From CAVRXQ01 sp963831155 (GTDB lineage Bacteria; Actinomycetota; Acidimicrobiia; Acidimicrobiales; Bog-793): 64,000 nucleotides of DNA. The stretch is taken from NCBI GenBank assembly GCA_963831155.1, contig CAWHOY010000008.1:372001-436000 (forward strand), written 5' to 3'. The notes under the pieces were generated by a model. That model was not told where the DNA came from and did no database searches. It saw nothing but the letters and a program-made list of their open reading frames with translations. The position numbers were made by a program, and so were the translations under genes. Position 1 is the stretch's first letter, and every line of letters begins with the position of its first letter. Shown here piece after piece: positions 1-8,990 of this stretch.

Positions 1-459
1 AACAAGCCGGAAGCCGGCCACTTCACCCGCGCCGGAGTCGACCCAGGTCGTCGGCTCGTCGAAGTGCACGTCGACGACACCGACGGCTACGCGGTCGGCG
101 ACGTGCTCGACGTCTCGGTGCTCGCGGCGGGGCAAAAGGTCGACGTCACGGCGATCTCGAAAGGCAAGGGCTTCGCCGGCACGATGAAGCGACACAACTT
201 CAAGGGACAGGGCGCGGCGCACGGCAACCACAAGAAGCACCGCGCGCCCGGTTCGATCGGCGCCTGCGCGACGCCCGCGCGGGTCTTCAAGGGCACACGG
301 ATGGCGGGCCGTACCGGCGCAGAGCGGGTGACGACGCTCAATCTGGAAGTCGTCGAAGCCGATCCCGAGCGCGAGATCGTCCTCGTGAAGGGCGCGGTTC
401 CCGGTCCCCGTGGCGGACTCGTCGTGATCCGCAAGGCCGTGAAGAGTGAGGCGAGATGA
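1..459 (+). CDS. rplC: 50S ribosomal protein L3 (5' end outside window)
   Basis: This is the C-terminal 152 residues of L3, a primary 23S rRNA-binding protein that helps start assembly of the large subunit. The frame is open from base 1, so the start lies before the window. The L3 signature is clear: a GFAGTMKRHNF stretch, then HGNHKKHRAPGSIG and RMAGRTG, the part that reaches toward the peptidyl-transferase centre. The stop overlaps the rplD start by four bases (ATGA), the usual S10-operon coupling. Nothing in the visible part is odd. The identification is secure; only the length is unknown. Confidence 0.96.
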   Translation, partial: NKPEAGHFTRAGVDPGRRLVEVHVDDTDGYAVGDVLDVSVLAAGQKVDVTAISKGKGFAGTMKRHNFKGQGAAHGNHKKHRAPGSIGACATPARVFKGTRMAGRTGAERVTTLNLEVVEADPEREIVLVKGAVPGPRGGLVVIRKAVKSEAR

Positions 460-1289
460 CCGACATCGCGACATCACCGCGCGCGAAGACCAGTCAGCTC
501 GGCGAACCGGTCGAACTCGAGCGCACCACCGATTCCGGTGAGGAACTTTCGACAGTGACGCTCGACCCCGAGTACTTCTCGGTGCGAGAGAACGTCGCGC
601 TCGTCCATCAAGTCGTCACGGCGCAGCTCGCCGCGCGCCGCAGCGGCACCCAGAGCACAAAGACGCGCGCCGAGGTGCGCGGTGGCGGTGCGAAGCCGTA
701 CCGCCAGAAGGGCACCGGCAACGCACGCCAGGGTTCGATCCGCTCGCCGCTTTATGCGGGCGGTGGTGTCGCGCTCGGGCCGAAGCCGCGCAGCTACGCG
801 CAGAAGACGCCACGCAAGATGGTGCAGCACGCGCTGCGCTGCGCACTCTCGGATCGGGCGCGTTCGGGCAACGTCCGCCTTATCGACCGCTGGAGCTTCG
901 CGGAGCCGAAGACGAGGCGCGCGCTCGATGCGCTCGACGCACTCGATTGTCGGGGGCGCGTGCTCGTCGTCACCGAGCGCGAATCCGACGTCGTCGAAAA
1001 GTCGATGCGGAACATCCCCGGTGTTGACGCCCTGCCGATCGACCAGCTGAACGCGTACGAGGTGATTCGCTCTGACGTCGTCGTCTTCACCGACGCGACG
1101 ATCCCGGGCGAAGTGACGACGACCAGGGTCGCGACACCGCGTCCTGTCGCCGAGGCGGGAACAAAGAAGGTGGCCGCCAAGAAGACGGCGGCGAAGAAGG
1201 TGGCGGCAAAAAAGGCCGCACCGGCAAAGCCCGCGGGGACGAAGCCCATCGAAATGGACGAGGAACCCGAAGGCGGTGACGAGTCGTGA
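456..1289 (+). CDS. rplD: 50S ribosomal protein L4 with long charged tail
   Basis: L4 binds 23S rRNA and lines the nascent-peptide exit tunnel; in some bacteria it also represses the S10 operon. The core runs from about residue 45 to 218 and holds the conserved loop TRAEVRGGGAKPYRQKGTG. At 277 residues it is some 60-70 longer than usual. The surplus is a short N-terminal extension and a C-terminal tail from about residue 219, with KKVAAKK-type Lys/Ala repeats and an acidic end (EMDEEPEGGDES). The tail resembles those of actinobacterial HU or histone H1 in composition. The ATG overlaps the rplC stop and the end overlaps the rplW start. Confidence 0.95.
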   Translation: MTDIATSPRAKTSQLGEPVELERTTDSGEELSTVTLDPEYFSVRENVALVHQVVTAQLAARRSGTQSTKTRAEVRGGGAKPYRQKGTGNARQGSIRSPLYAGGGVALGPKPRSYAQKTPRKMVQHALRCALSDRARSGNVRLIDRWSFAEPKTRRALDALDALDCRGRVLVVTERESDVVEKSMRNIPGVDALPIDQLNAYEVIRSDVVVFTDATIPGEVTTTRVATPRPVAEAGTKKVAAKKTAAKKVAAKKAAPAKPAGTKPIEMDEEPEGGDES

Positions 1290-1570
1290 CACGCAGCGTG
1301 CTGATCCGTCCGGTCATTTCAGAGAAGTCCTACGCGCTGATGGACGACGGCGCGTACGTCTTCGTTGTCGATCCGCGTGCCTCGAAGCGGGAGATTCGCG
1401 ACGCGGTCGAGGCGCACTTCTCGGTGCGTGTGCGCAGCGTGAACACGCTCAACCGCAAGGGCAAGGAAAAGCGCGACCGAAGGAGCAACAAAGTCGGCAA
1501 GCGGTCGGACACGAAGCGGGCGATCGTCCGCCTCGTCGGCGAAGACCGCATCGAGCTGTTCGAGAGCTGA
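1286..1570 (+). CDS. rplW: 50S ribosomal protein L23
   Basis: L23 (94 residues, normal length) sits at the exit-tunnel rim, where trigger factor and SRP dock. The N-terminus RSVLIRPVISEKS and the central NRKGKEKRDRR loop followed by KRAIVRL are typical. Translation starts at GTG inside the last codons of rplD, giving a four-base overlap and coupling. rplB follows after 10 bases. Confidence 0.95.
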   Translation: MTRSVLIRPVISEKSYALMDDGAYVFVVDPRASKREIRDAVEAHFSVRVRSVNTLNRKGKEKRDRRSNKVGKRSDTKRAIVRLVGEDRIELFES

Positions 1571-1580
1571 GGAACGCGTC

Positions 1581-2417
1581 ATGGCTGTGAAAAAACGCAA
1601 GCCGACGAGCCCCGGGCGGCGGTTCCAGTCCTCGTCCGACTTCAAAGAGATCACGAACAAGCGCCCCGAGCGCGCCCTCACCGAAGCGCTCCCGTCGACG
1701 GGCGGGCGGAACAGCTACGGCCGCAAGACCGCGCGCCACCGCGGCGGCGGCCACAAGCGGCGCTACCGGATCATCGACTTCTGGCGTGACAAGGACGGAA
1801 TCCCAGCCCGCGTCGCGGCGATCGAATACGACCCGAACCGCAATGCCCGCATCGCGTTGTTGAGCTACGCGGACGGCGAGAAGCGCTACATCATCGCCCC
1901 CGAAAGTGTCGGCGTCGGTGACGTCCTTCAATCTGGCCACGGCGCCGAGATCCGCCCCGGCAACGCGCTGCAGCTGCGCTACGTGCCCGTCGGTTCGACG
2001 GTGCACAACGTCGAGCTACGCCCCGGTGGCGGTGGCAAGATCGCCCGCGGCGCGGGGTCGAGCGTGCAACTCGTCGCGAAAGAAGGGGCCTACGCGACGT
2101 TGCGCCTACCGTCGACAGAGATGCGCCGCGTGCCGATCGATTGCCGAGCAACGATCGGCGTCGTCGGCAACGCGGAGGCCGAACTGTTGTCGATCGGAAA
2201 GGCGGGCCGCAACCGCTGGCGCGGCGTCCGGCCGCAAACCCGCGGCGTGGCGATGAATCCCGTTGATCACCCGCTCGGAGGCGGCGAGGGCAAGTCGTCG
2301 GGCGGTCGCCACCCGGTGTCGCCGTGGGGCAAGCCCGAAGGGCGAACTCGCCGCAAGCACAAGCCGTCCGACCGGCTCATTGTCCGTCGCCGCCGCGGTC
2401 GCGGCGCCCGTCGCTGA
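1581..2417 (+). CDS. rplB: 50S ribosomal protein L2
   Basis: L2 is needed for subunit association and peptidyl-transferase activity. It has 278 residues, the family norm. Visible marks are GRNSYGRKTARHRGGGHKRRYR in the N-terminal OB part, the KGAYATLRLPS segment in the SH3-like part, and the C-terminal GVAMNPVDHPLGGGEG loop that contains the conserved catalytic-centre histidine. Spacing to rpsS is 15 bases. No anomaly was seen. Confidence 0.97.
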   Translation: MAVKKRKPTSPGRRFQSSSDFKEITNKRPERALTEALPSTGGRNSYGRKTARHRGGGHKRRYRIIDFWRDKDGIPARVAAIEYDPNRNARIALLSYADGEKRYIIAPESVGVGDVLQSGHGAEIRPGNALQLRYVPVGSTVHNVELRPGGGGKIARGAGSSVQLVAKEGAYATLRLPSTEMRRVPIDCRATIGVVGNAEAELLSIGKAGRNRWRGVRPQTRGVAMNPVDHPLGGGEGKSSGGRHPVSPWGKPEGRTRRKHKPSDRLIVRRRRGRGARR

Positions 2418-2432
2418 TCGCGTGAGGTTGTC

Positions 2433-2711
2433 ATGCCGCGCAGTCTGAAAAAAGGCCCGTTCGTGGACGACCACTTGTTGAAGAAGGTCGATGACCTCAA
2501 CGCGCGCAACGAGAAGCGCGTCGTGAAGACGTGGTCGCGCCGCTCGACGATCATCCCTGACATGGTCGGTCACACGATCGCCGTGCACGACGGGCGCAAG
2601 CACGTCCCCGTCTACATCACCGAGGCGATGGTCGGTCACAAGCTCGGTGAGTTCGCGCCGACGCGCACTTTCCGCTACCACGCGGGCCAAGAACGCCAGG
2701 CGAGGCGCTGA
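2433..2711 (+). CDS. rpsS: 30S ribosomal protein S19
   Basis: S19 (92 residues) sits on the 30S head, forms a complex with S13 and contacts the A-site tRNA. It opens with PRSLKKGPFVDDHLLKKV and contains TWSRRSTIIPDMVGHTIAVHDG and the GHKLGEFAPTRTF box, all diagnostic. The stop is one base before the rplV ATG, so the two are tightly coupled. Confidence 0.97.
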   Translation: MPRSLKKGPFVDDHLLKKVDDLNARNEKRVVKTWSRRSTIIPDMVGHTIAVHDGRKHVPVYITEAMVGHKLGEFAPTRTFRYHAGQERQARR

Positions 2712-2712
2712 G

Positions 2713-3497
2713 ATGGCGGTGAAGACGAACGAGCGTCCGGGCACGAAGGCGACGCTGCGCTACTGCCGATTGTCGAGCTACAAAGCGCGCGAGGTCCTCG
2801 ATCTCATCCGGGGACTGGACTACACGCGCGCCGTCGAGCTTCTTGACCACACCGATCGTGCCGGCGCGCCGATCGTCGCCAAGTTGTTGCGATCAGCGGC
2901 GTCGAACGCCGAGCACAACGACCAGCAGTTCCCAGAAGAGCTCTACGTCGCGACGGCGTACGCCGACGAGGGTGCGACGTTGAAACGTTGGCGTCCCCGG
3001 GCGCGCGGCCGCGCGACTCGCGTTCGTAAGCGCACGTGCCACATCACGATCGTGCTCGCTCGCATGCCGGAGGACCAGGTCGCCCGCCTGAGGGCCCGCG
3101 CCGCCGCCCAACAGGCGGACCGTCGGGCGCGCCGCGTTGCGGGATCGCGTCGTCGGGCCCAGCAGCTCGAAGAGGCGACCGAAGATGCGCCGGACCTCCT
3201 GCCGGCGGAATCCGACGACGTGGCCGAACTGACCGCCGCCGATGACGTCGCCGAGGCGCCCGCCGAATCGGAGTCGCCGTCGGACAACGCGAGCGAGGAA
3301 GTCGCTGAGCCGACCGTCGCACCGGAGCCGGCGAAGAAGGCCGTGGCGAAGAAGTCCCCCGCCAAGAAGGCGCTGGCGAAGACGACGGCCGCCAAGAGGG
3401 TGCCGGCCGGGAAATCGGCGGCGAAAAAGACCGTGAAGGCGATCTCGAAGATCGCCTCGAAGTCCGGGCGCAAGCCCAAGGCAAAGGACGAGGGCTG

Positions 3498-3498
<1 letters not shown>
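2713..3498 (+). CDS. rplV: 50S ribosomal protein L22 with a 145-residue charged tail
   Basis: L22 spans the ribosome with a long beta hairpin lining the exit tunnel. The ordinary L22 fold fills residues 1-116 (SSYKAREVLDLIRG, AEHND, RPRARGRATRVRKRTCHITIVL). After that comes a basic linker (117-152), an acidic block (153-206, rich in Glu, Asp, Ala and Pro) and a Lys/Ala-rich block (207-261, AKKSPAKKALAKTTAAKR-like) resembling an H1 or HU tail. The usual L22 is about 110-130 residues, so this is more than double. The ATG at 2713 is chosen because it directly follows the rpsS stop and gives the conserved N-terminus; an in-frame upstream start would run into rpsS. Its end overlaps rpsC by one base. 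Confidence 0.94.
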
Positions 3499-4442
<944 letters not shown>

Positions 4443-4444
4443 CC

Positions 4445-4882
4445 ATGTTGATGCCGAAGAAGGTGAAGCACCGCAAGCAGCAACGTGGTCGCACGACCGG
4501 CCTCGCCAAGGGCGCAACGACGGTCGACTTCGGGGACTACGGGATCAAGGCGCTCGAGCCAGGCTGGCTGACGGCCCGCCAGATCGAAGCCGCCCGTGTC
4601 GCGATGACCCGGCACGTGCGCCGAGGCGGAAAGATCTGGATCCGCGTCTTCCCGCAAAAGCCGGTCACCCAAAAGCCCGCAGAGACGCGCATGGGTTCGG
4701 GCAAGGGGAATCCGGAGCACTGGGTTGCGGTCGTGAAGCCTGGCGCGATCCTCTTCGAGCTAGCCGGTGTCGACGAGGCGCTCGCGAAGTCGGCGATGGA
4801 ACGCGCCATCCAGAAGCTGCCGATCAAGGCGGAGTTCGTCGTGCGTTCGGGCCTCGGCGCCGAAGCCGGGGGGCACAGATGA
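4445..4882 (+). CDS. rplP: 50S ribosomal protein L16
   Basis: L16 (145 residues) organises the A-site side of the peptidyl-transferase centre and is one of the last proteins to join the 50S. The N-terminus MLMPKKVKHRKQQRGR matches the family, which supports ATG 4445 rather than the internal ATG two codons later. RIWIRVFPQKPVT-like and RMGSGKGNPEHWVAVVKPG motifs are present. The stop overlaps the rpmC start by four bases. Confidence 0.96.
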   Translation: MLMPKKVKHRKQQRGRTTGLAKGATTVDFGDYGIKALEPGWLTARQIEAARVAMTRHVRRGGKIWIRVFPQKPVTQKPAETRMGSGKGNPEHWVAVVKPGAILFELAGVDEALAKSAMERAIQKLPIKAEFVVRSGLGAEAGGHR

Positions 4883-5112
4883 TGACCAAGCCCGCGGAAC
4901 TGCGCCTGCTTGTTGACACCGACCGCGCCAATCGCCTCGACGAGGCGCGAAAGGAACTGTTCAACCTGCGATTCCAGCTCGCGACCGGCCGGCTCGACAA
5001 CGTGACCCGGATCTCGGTCGTGCGCAGAGAGATCGCGCGCCTTCTCACGCTGGAGCGTGAGGAGTCGCCCGCGGTCCAGGCGCCGAAGCGCCAGAGGAGG
5101 AGACGTGGCTGA
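4879..5112 (+). CDS. rpmC: 50S ribosomal protein L29
   Basis: L29 is a small two-helix protein next to L23 at the exit site. The helices AELRLLVDTDRANRLDEARK and ELFNLRFQLATGRLDN, followed by RISVVRREIARLLT, fit L29. There are two adjacent ATGs (4879 and 4882); the first overlaps the rplP stop and gives 77 residues. A C-terminal basic tail (KRQRRRRG) is present. The last bases hold a GAGGAG Shine-Dalgarno for rpsQ, which starts inside this gene. Confidence 0.93.
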   Translation: MMTKPAELRLLVDTDRANRLDEARKELFNLRFQLATGRLDNVTRISVVRREIARLLTLEREESPAVQAPKRQRRRRG

Positions 5113-5401
5113 GCAGAACGAGACGGCGATCCCACCCGAGACGGACGCGCGGGAGAACCGCCGCAAGGTGCGTGAAGGCGTCGTGTTGAAGCGCTCTATG
5201 GACAAGACGGCCGTCGTCGCCGTGACCCAGCGCGTCCGGCACCCGAAGTACGCGAAAACGGTCCAACGCACGACGAAGCTGTACGTCCACGACGAGGAGA
5301 ACACGTCGCACGTCGGTGATCGGGTGCGCGTCGCCGAGACGAGACCGCTCTCGAAGCTGAAGCGGTGGCGTCTCGTCGAGGTCCTGGAGCGTGCCAGGTG
5401 A
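5105..5401 (+). CDS. rpsQ: 30S ribosomal protein S17
   Basis: S17 is a primary 16S rRNA-binding OB-fold protein. The body reads RKVREGVVLKRSMDKTAVVAV, RVRHPKYAKTVQRTTKLYVHDE and GDRVRVAETRPLSKLKRW, all typical. GTG 5105 (98 residues) is preferred because it is preceded by the GAGGAG at the end of rpmC; it gives an N-terminal extension of about 20 residues common in actinobacterial S17. It overlaps rpmC by eight bases and the rplN start by four. Confidence 0.94.
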   Translation: MAEQNETAIPPETDARENRRKVREGVVLKRSMDKTAVVAVTQRVRHPKYAKTVQRTTKLYVHDEENTSHVGDRVRVAETRPLSKLKRWRLVEVLERAR

Positions 5402-5765
5402 TTCAGCAGGAGACGCGCCTTCGTGTCGCCGACAATTCCGGCGCTCGCGAGGTGCTCTGCATCAAAGTTCTCGGGGGACGCGGCGGCGCTACGCGTCGAT
5501 CGGCGACATGTTCATCGCGACAGTGAAAGACGCCGTCCCGGGCGCCCAAGTGAAAAAGGGCGATGTCGTCCGCTGCGTCGTAGTGCGTACGAAAAAGGAG
5601 CGGCGCCGTCCTGACGGCAGCTACATCCGCTTCGATGAGAACGCAGCCGTGCTGATCACCGACCAGCTGCAGCCGCGCGGCACGCGCATCTTCGGTCCAG
5701 TCGGACGCGAGCTTCGCGACAAGCGGTTCATGCGCATCGTCAGCCTTGCACCAGAGGTGATTTGA
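5398..5765 (+). CDS. rplN: 50S ribosomal protein L14, apparent -1 frameshift
   Basis: L14 forms intersubunit bridge contacts with 16S rRNA. The GTG at 5398 overlaps the rpsQ stop and opens MIQQETRLRVADNSGAREVL, the standard L14 start. The rest of the protein (RRRYASIGDMFIATVKDA, RRPDGSYIRFDENAAVLI, FGPVGRELRDKRFMRIVSLAPEVI) lies in another frame. The frames meet at a run of five G at 5473-5477. A sixth G gives KVLGGTRRRYASIGD, which fits the family exactly, and a 122-residue protein, the family length. As written, no single frame encodes L14. Since L14 is essential and no second copy is visible, a one-base sequencing or assembly deletion is the likeliest cause. Confidence 0.9.
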
Positions 5766-6071
5766 GTGAAGATCCACAAGGGCGACACCGTCGAGGTTCT
5801 GTCGGGGAAACATCGCGGCAAGACCGGCGAGGTGATCCGCGCCATCCCGAAAAAGAACCAGGTGATCGTGGCCGGCGTCAACATCGCCAAGCGCAGCCAG
5901 AAGCCGGTCCGCGCCACGATGCAAGCCGGCATCATCGACAAGGACATGCCGCTGCCGGTCTCGGCGGTCGCGCTCGTGTGCGCGAAGGACGGGCCGACGC
6001 GCGCCGCCCTCCAGGTCGAGTCGGACGGCACCAAGACCCGCGTCTGCGCGAAGTGCGGGGGGAAGCTGTGA
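5766..6071 (+). CDS. rplX: 50S ribosomal protein L24
   Basis: L24 (101 residues) initiates 50S assembly. The KOW motif is plain at the N-terminus (KIHKGDTVEVLSGKHRGKTGEVI), followed by VIVAGVNIAKR and a C-terminal TRVCAKCGGKL, the typical bacterial ending. The start is GTG, immediately after the rplN stop with no spacer. The stop overlaps rplE by four bases. Confidence 0.95.
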   Translation: MKIHKGDTVEVLSGKHRGKTGEVIRAIPKKNQVIVAGVNIAKRSQKPVRATMQAGIIDKDMPLPVSAVALVCAKDGPTRAALQVESDGTKTRVCAKCGGKL

Positions 6072-6637
6072 GCACCGCCACGGTCTCCGAGCGGCCGCGT
6101 CTCCGCCGCCGCTACGACGAGCAGCTGCGGGACGAGTTGAAGAACGCGCTCGGGCTGAAGAACATCATGGAGGTCCCGACATTCGAAAAGATCGTCATCA
6201 ACTGTGGCGTCGGCCGCGCGACCCAGCAGCAGTCGCTGCTCGAAGGCGCAGTCCGTGACCTGACGGTGATCACCGGTCAACGACCCGTCGTCACGCGCGC
6301 CCGCAAGTCGATCGCCTCGTTCAAGCTCAGGGAGGGCAACGCGATCGGCGCGATGGTGACTTTGCGCGGCGATCGGATGTGGGAGTTCTACGACCGCCTC
6401 GTCTCGATCGCGATCCCACGCATCAGGGACTTCCGCGGTCTCAACCCCCGTGCCTTTGACGGGCGGGGCAACTACACGTTCGGCGTCACCGAGCAGCTGA
6501 TCTTCCCGGAGGTCAACTACGACTCGATCGACGCCACCCGGGGTATGGACATCACAATCGTCACAACCGCAAAGACCGACGCTGCGGGCCGTGCGCTGCT
6601 CAGCGCGCTCGGCTTCCCGTTCCGCAGAGAGGGGTAA
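6068..6637 (+). CDS. rplE: 50S ribosomal protein L5
   Basis: L5 binds 5S rRNA and contacts the P-site tRNA. The 189-residue frame from GTG 6068 contains RLRRRYDEQLRDELKNAL, NIMEVPTFEKIVINCGVG, TGQRPVVTRARKSIASFKLREG, RDFRGLN, GNYTFGVTEQLIFPEV and a C-terminal PFRREG. This start overlaps the rplX stop (GTGA); an open frame extends further upstream but would lie entirely over rplX. The spacer to rpsN is 10 bases. Confidence 0.95.
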   Translation: MSTATVSERPRLRRRYDEQLRDELKNALGLKNIMEVPTFEKIVINCGVGRATQQQSLLEGAVRDLTVITGQRPVVTRARKSIASFKLREGNAIGAMVTLRGDRMWEFYDRLVSIAIPRIRDFRGLNPRAFDGRGNYTFGVTEQLIFPEVNYDSIDATRGMDITIVTTAKTDAAGRALLSALGFPFRREG

Positions 6638-6647
6638 CACACAGCTA

Positions 6648-6833
6648 ATGGCCAAGAAAGCACTCGTGGAAAAACAGAAGCACACCCCGAAGTTCAAGGT
6701 GCGCGGCTACACACGTTGTCGCCGCTGCGGGCGGCCGCGCGCGGTCTTCCGCAAGTTCGGGATGTGCCGGATCTGTCTGCGCGAGCTGGCGCTCACGGGG
6801 GAGATCCCCGGCGTGACCAAGGCGAGCTGGTGA
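6648..6833 (+). CDS. rpsN: 30S ribosomal protein S14, zinc-binding (type Z)
   Basis: S14 is a small 30S-head protein. This is the short zinc form: 61 residues with CxxC pairs CRRC and CRIC, starting MAKKALVEKQKHTPKF and ending GVTKASW. ATG 6648 gives the exact family length; an in-frame upstream extension would run into rplE. The zinc ligands are all present, so it should depend on zinc. No zinc-free paralogue is in the window. Confidence 0.95.
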   Translation: MAKKALVEKQKHTPKFKVRGYTRCRRCGRPRAVFRKFGMCRICLRELALTGEIPGVTKASW

Positions 6834-6849
6834 GGGGAGGGGGGATCCG

Positions 6850-7254
6850 ATGACGATGACCGACCCGATCGCCGACATGTTGACGCGCGTCCGCAACGCG
6901 AACGTCGCGATGCACGACAGCGTGAAGATGCCCGGCTCCAAGCTCAAGGTCTCGCTCGCCTCGATCCTCGAGCGCGAGGGGTACATCGCGGGGTTCACGA
7001 CGTCGTCCGACGACGCCCGCCCCGGCAGCGTCTTGGAGATCAAGATGAAGTACACCGAGGACCGCACCCGGGCGATCGCCGGTCTACGGCGCGTCTCCAC
7101 TCCGGGACTTCGCGTCTACGCGCGGGCCGACCACCTTCCTCGGGTCCTCGGTGGAATGGGTGTCGCCGTTTTGTCGACGAGCGAAGGGCTGCTCACCGAC
7201 CGGGAGGCGCGCAAGCGCAAGATCGGCGGGGAGGTGCTCTGTTATGTCTGGTGA
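6850..7254 (+). CDS. rpsH: 30S ribosomal protein S8
   Basis: S8 binds helix 21 of 16S rRNA and in enterobacteria represses the spc operon. The 134-residue product begins MTMTDPIADMLTRVRNAN and contains KMPGSKLKVSLASIL and a C-terminal GGMGVAVLSTSEGLLTDREARKRKIGGEVLCYVW. A GGAGGGGGG stretch just upstream supports ATG 6850. A 27-base spacer separates it from rplF. Confidence 0.96.
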   Translation: MTMTDPIADMLTRVRNANVAMHDSVKMPGSKLKVSLASILEREGYIAGFTTSSDDARPGSVLEIKMKYTEDRTRAIAGLRRVSTPGLRVYARADHLPRVLGGMGVAVLSTSEGLLTDREARKRKIGGEVLCYVW

Positions 7255-7281
7255 GCACCCGGTGACAGAGGAGGAGCGTCG

Positions 7282-7827
7282 ATGAGTCGCATCGGACGTT
7301 CACCGATCGCGCTCCCCTCGGGCGTCGAAGTCGACATCACCGACGGCCGCATCGCGGTCCGCGGACCGAAAGGCGCGCTCGATCGCGTGTTGCCGACCCC
7401 GATCACCGTGCGACGCGACCAGGAAGCCGCGGTGCTGCTTGTCGAGCGTCCAGACGACGAGCGCGAGAACCGCGCCCTGCACGGCTTAGCGCGCTCGTTG
7501 GTCCAGAACATGGTGACCGGCGTGACGGCGGGCTTCGAGAAGAACCTGGAGATCCAAGGCGTGGGTTACCGCGCCCAGGCGCGGGGTCCCCGCCAACTCG
7601 AGCTGGCGCTCGGCTTCTCTCACCCGGTCGTCGTCGACGCACCCGAAGGGATCGATTTCGAAGTCCCGACCCCGACACGCATCACGGTGCGCGGGATCGA
7701 CAAGGAAAAGGTCGGACAGGTGGCGGCTGACATTCGCAAGCTCCGCAAGCCCGAACCGTACAAGGGCAAGGGCATCCGCTACGCGAACGAAGTCGTCCAC
7801 CGCAAGGCCGGCAAGGCAGGTAAGTAG
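7282..7827 (+). CDS. rplF: 50S ribosomal protein L6
   Basis: L6 (181 residues) lies near the factor-binding centre. The start MSRIGRSPIALPSGVEVDI follows a GAGGAGGAG ribosome-binding sequence. Both duplicated halves are visible; the second has GVGYRAQARG, LALGFSHPVVVDAPEGI, RKPEPYKGKGIRYANE and a basic end. The next gene starts on the very next base. Confidence 0.96.
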   Translation: MSRIGRSPIALPSGVEVDITDGRIAVRGPKGALDRVLPTPITVRRDQEAAVLLVERPDDERENRALHGLARSLVQNMVTGVTAGFEKNLEIQGVGYRAQARGPRQLELALGFSHPVVVDAPEGIDFEVPTPTRITVRGIDKEKVGQVAADIRKLRKPEPYKGKGIRYANEVVHRKAGKAGK

Positions 7828-8190
7828 ATGGCGAACATCCGACGCGTCCACGAACTGCGCCACCGCCGTCACGCGCGCCTGAGAAAAAAGGTGCACGGTT
7901 CGGCAGAGCGGCCGCGTCTTTCGGTATTCCGTTCGAACCGCCACATCGTTGCCCAGGTGATCGACGACGACGCCGGACGCACGCTCGCCGCCGCGTCGAC
8001 CGTCGAACCGAGCTTGCGCGCAGGAAACACCGGCAACGCCGAGGCCGCCGCGACGGTGGGTCGCCTCGTCGCCGAACGCGCGAAACAGGCCGGGGTGACT
8101 TCGGTCGTCTTCGACCGCGGCGCGGCGCGTTTTCACGGTCGTGTCGCGGCGCTCGCCGACGCGGCGCGCGATGCGGGATTGGAGTTCTAG
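7828..8190 (+). CDS. rplR: 50S ribosomal protein L18
   Basis: L18 (120 residues) binds 5S rRNA with L5. Characteristic segments are RLRKKVHGSAERPRLSVFRSNRHI, VIDDDAGRTLAAASTVE and the C-terminal VVFDRGAARFHGRVAALADAARDAGLEF. It abuts rplF and rpsE without spacers, as expected for an actively translated spc operon. Confidence 0.96.
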   Translation: MANIRRVHELRHRRHARLRKKVHGSAERPRLSVFRSNRHIVAQVIDDDAGRTLAAASTVEPSLRAGNTGNAEAAATVGRLVAERAKQAGVTSVVFDRGAARFHGRVAALADAARDAGLEF

Positions 8191-8739
8191 ATGCCAGAGT
8201 CCCAGTACGAGGAGCGAACTATCCGCGTCAACCGGGTCGCGAAGGTCGTCCAGGGCGGCCGCCGCTTCTCTTTCACCGCTTTGATGGTCGTCGGCGACGG
8301 CCAAGGGAAGGTCGGACTCGGCTACGGCAAGGCGAAGGAAGCCGGCCTGGCGGTGCAAAAGGGCATTGAGGAGGCGAAGAAGAACTTCTTCGACGTGCCG
8401 TTGGCCGGCTCGACGATCACCCATCCGGTGATCGGTGCGGCTGGTGCTGGTCGGATCCTCTTGAAGCCCGCCGCCCCCGGCACCGGCGTCATCGCCGGCG
8501 GCGCGGCGCGGGCGATCCTCGAGATGGCCGGGATCCGCGACGTCGTCGCGAAGTCGCTCGGCACATCGAACGCGATCAACGTCGCGCACGCGACCGTCGC
8601 CGGGCTGAAGTCGCTGCGCCGGCCGGACGAAGTTGCGCGCCTTCGCAACAAGGCCCCAGATGAGGTCACCCCGATGGGTGTCCTGCGCGCCTATGAGGAG
8701 CGCCGCCGCGGCCAGCTCGCGACCGGTGGCGAGCGATGA
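8191..8739 (+). CDS. rpsE: 30S ribosomal protein S5
   Basis: S5 (182 residues) contributes to decoding fidelity and the mRNA entry site. The double-stranded-RNA-binding-like N-domain has VNRVAKVVQGGRRFSFTAL and VGDGQGKVGLGYGKAKE. The C-domain has LKPAAPGTGVIAGGAARAILEMAGIRD and KSLGTSNAINVAHAT. Its stop overlaps the rpmD start by four bases. Confidence 0.96.
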   Translation: MPESQYEERTIRVNRVAKVVQGGRRFSFTALMVVGDGQGKVGLGYGKAKEAGLAVQKGIEEAKKNFFDVPLAGSTITHPVIGAAGAGRILLKPAAPGTGVIAGGAARAILEMAGIRDVVAKSLGTSNAINVAHATVAGLKSLRRPDEVARLRNKAPDEVTPMGVLRAYEERRRGQLATGGER

Positions 8740-8990
8740 GCATGGCGAAGTCGGACGCAACCGGGGGCAACCTCATCGTCACGCAAGTGCGATCTGGGAT
8801 CGGGACGAAGCCGAAACACCGAGCGACATTGCGCGCGCTCGGTCTGAAACACGTCGGCGCCACCCGCACCGTGCCCGATCGTCCTGAGATTCGTGGCATG
8901 CTGAGCGCCGTTTCGCACCTCGTTGAGGTGCGCAATCTCGACGCAGAGAGACCGAAGAGCGCACGCCGACGCGCCGAGGAGACGAAATGA
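8736..8990 (+). CDS. rpmD: 50S ribosomal protein L30
   Basis: L30 is a small ferredoxin-like-fold protein absent from some bacteria. The body LIVTQVRSGIGTKPKHRATLRALGL, then RTVPDRPEIRGMLSAVSHLVEV, is a full L30. At 84 residues it carries about 10 extra at the N-terminus and a basic C-terminal tail. It is coupled by four-base overlaps to rpsE and rplO. Confidence 0.94.
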   Translation: MSMAKSDATGGNLIVTQVRSGIGTKPKHRATLRALGLKHVGATRTVPDRPEIRGMLSAVSHLVEVRNLDAERPKSARRRAEETK

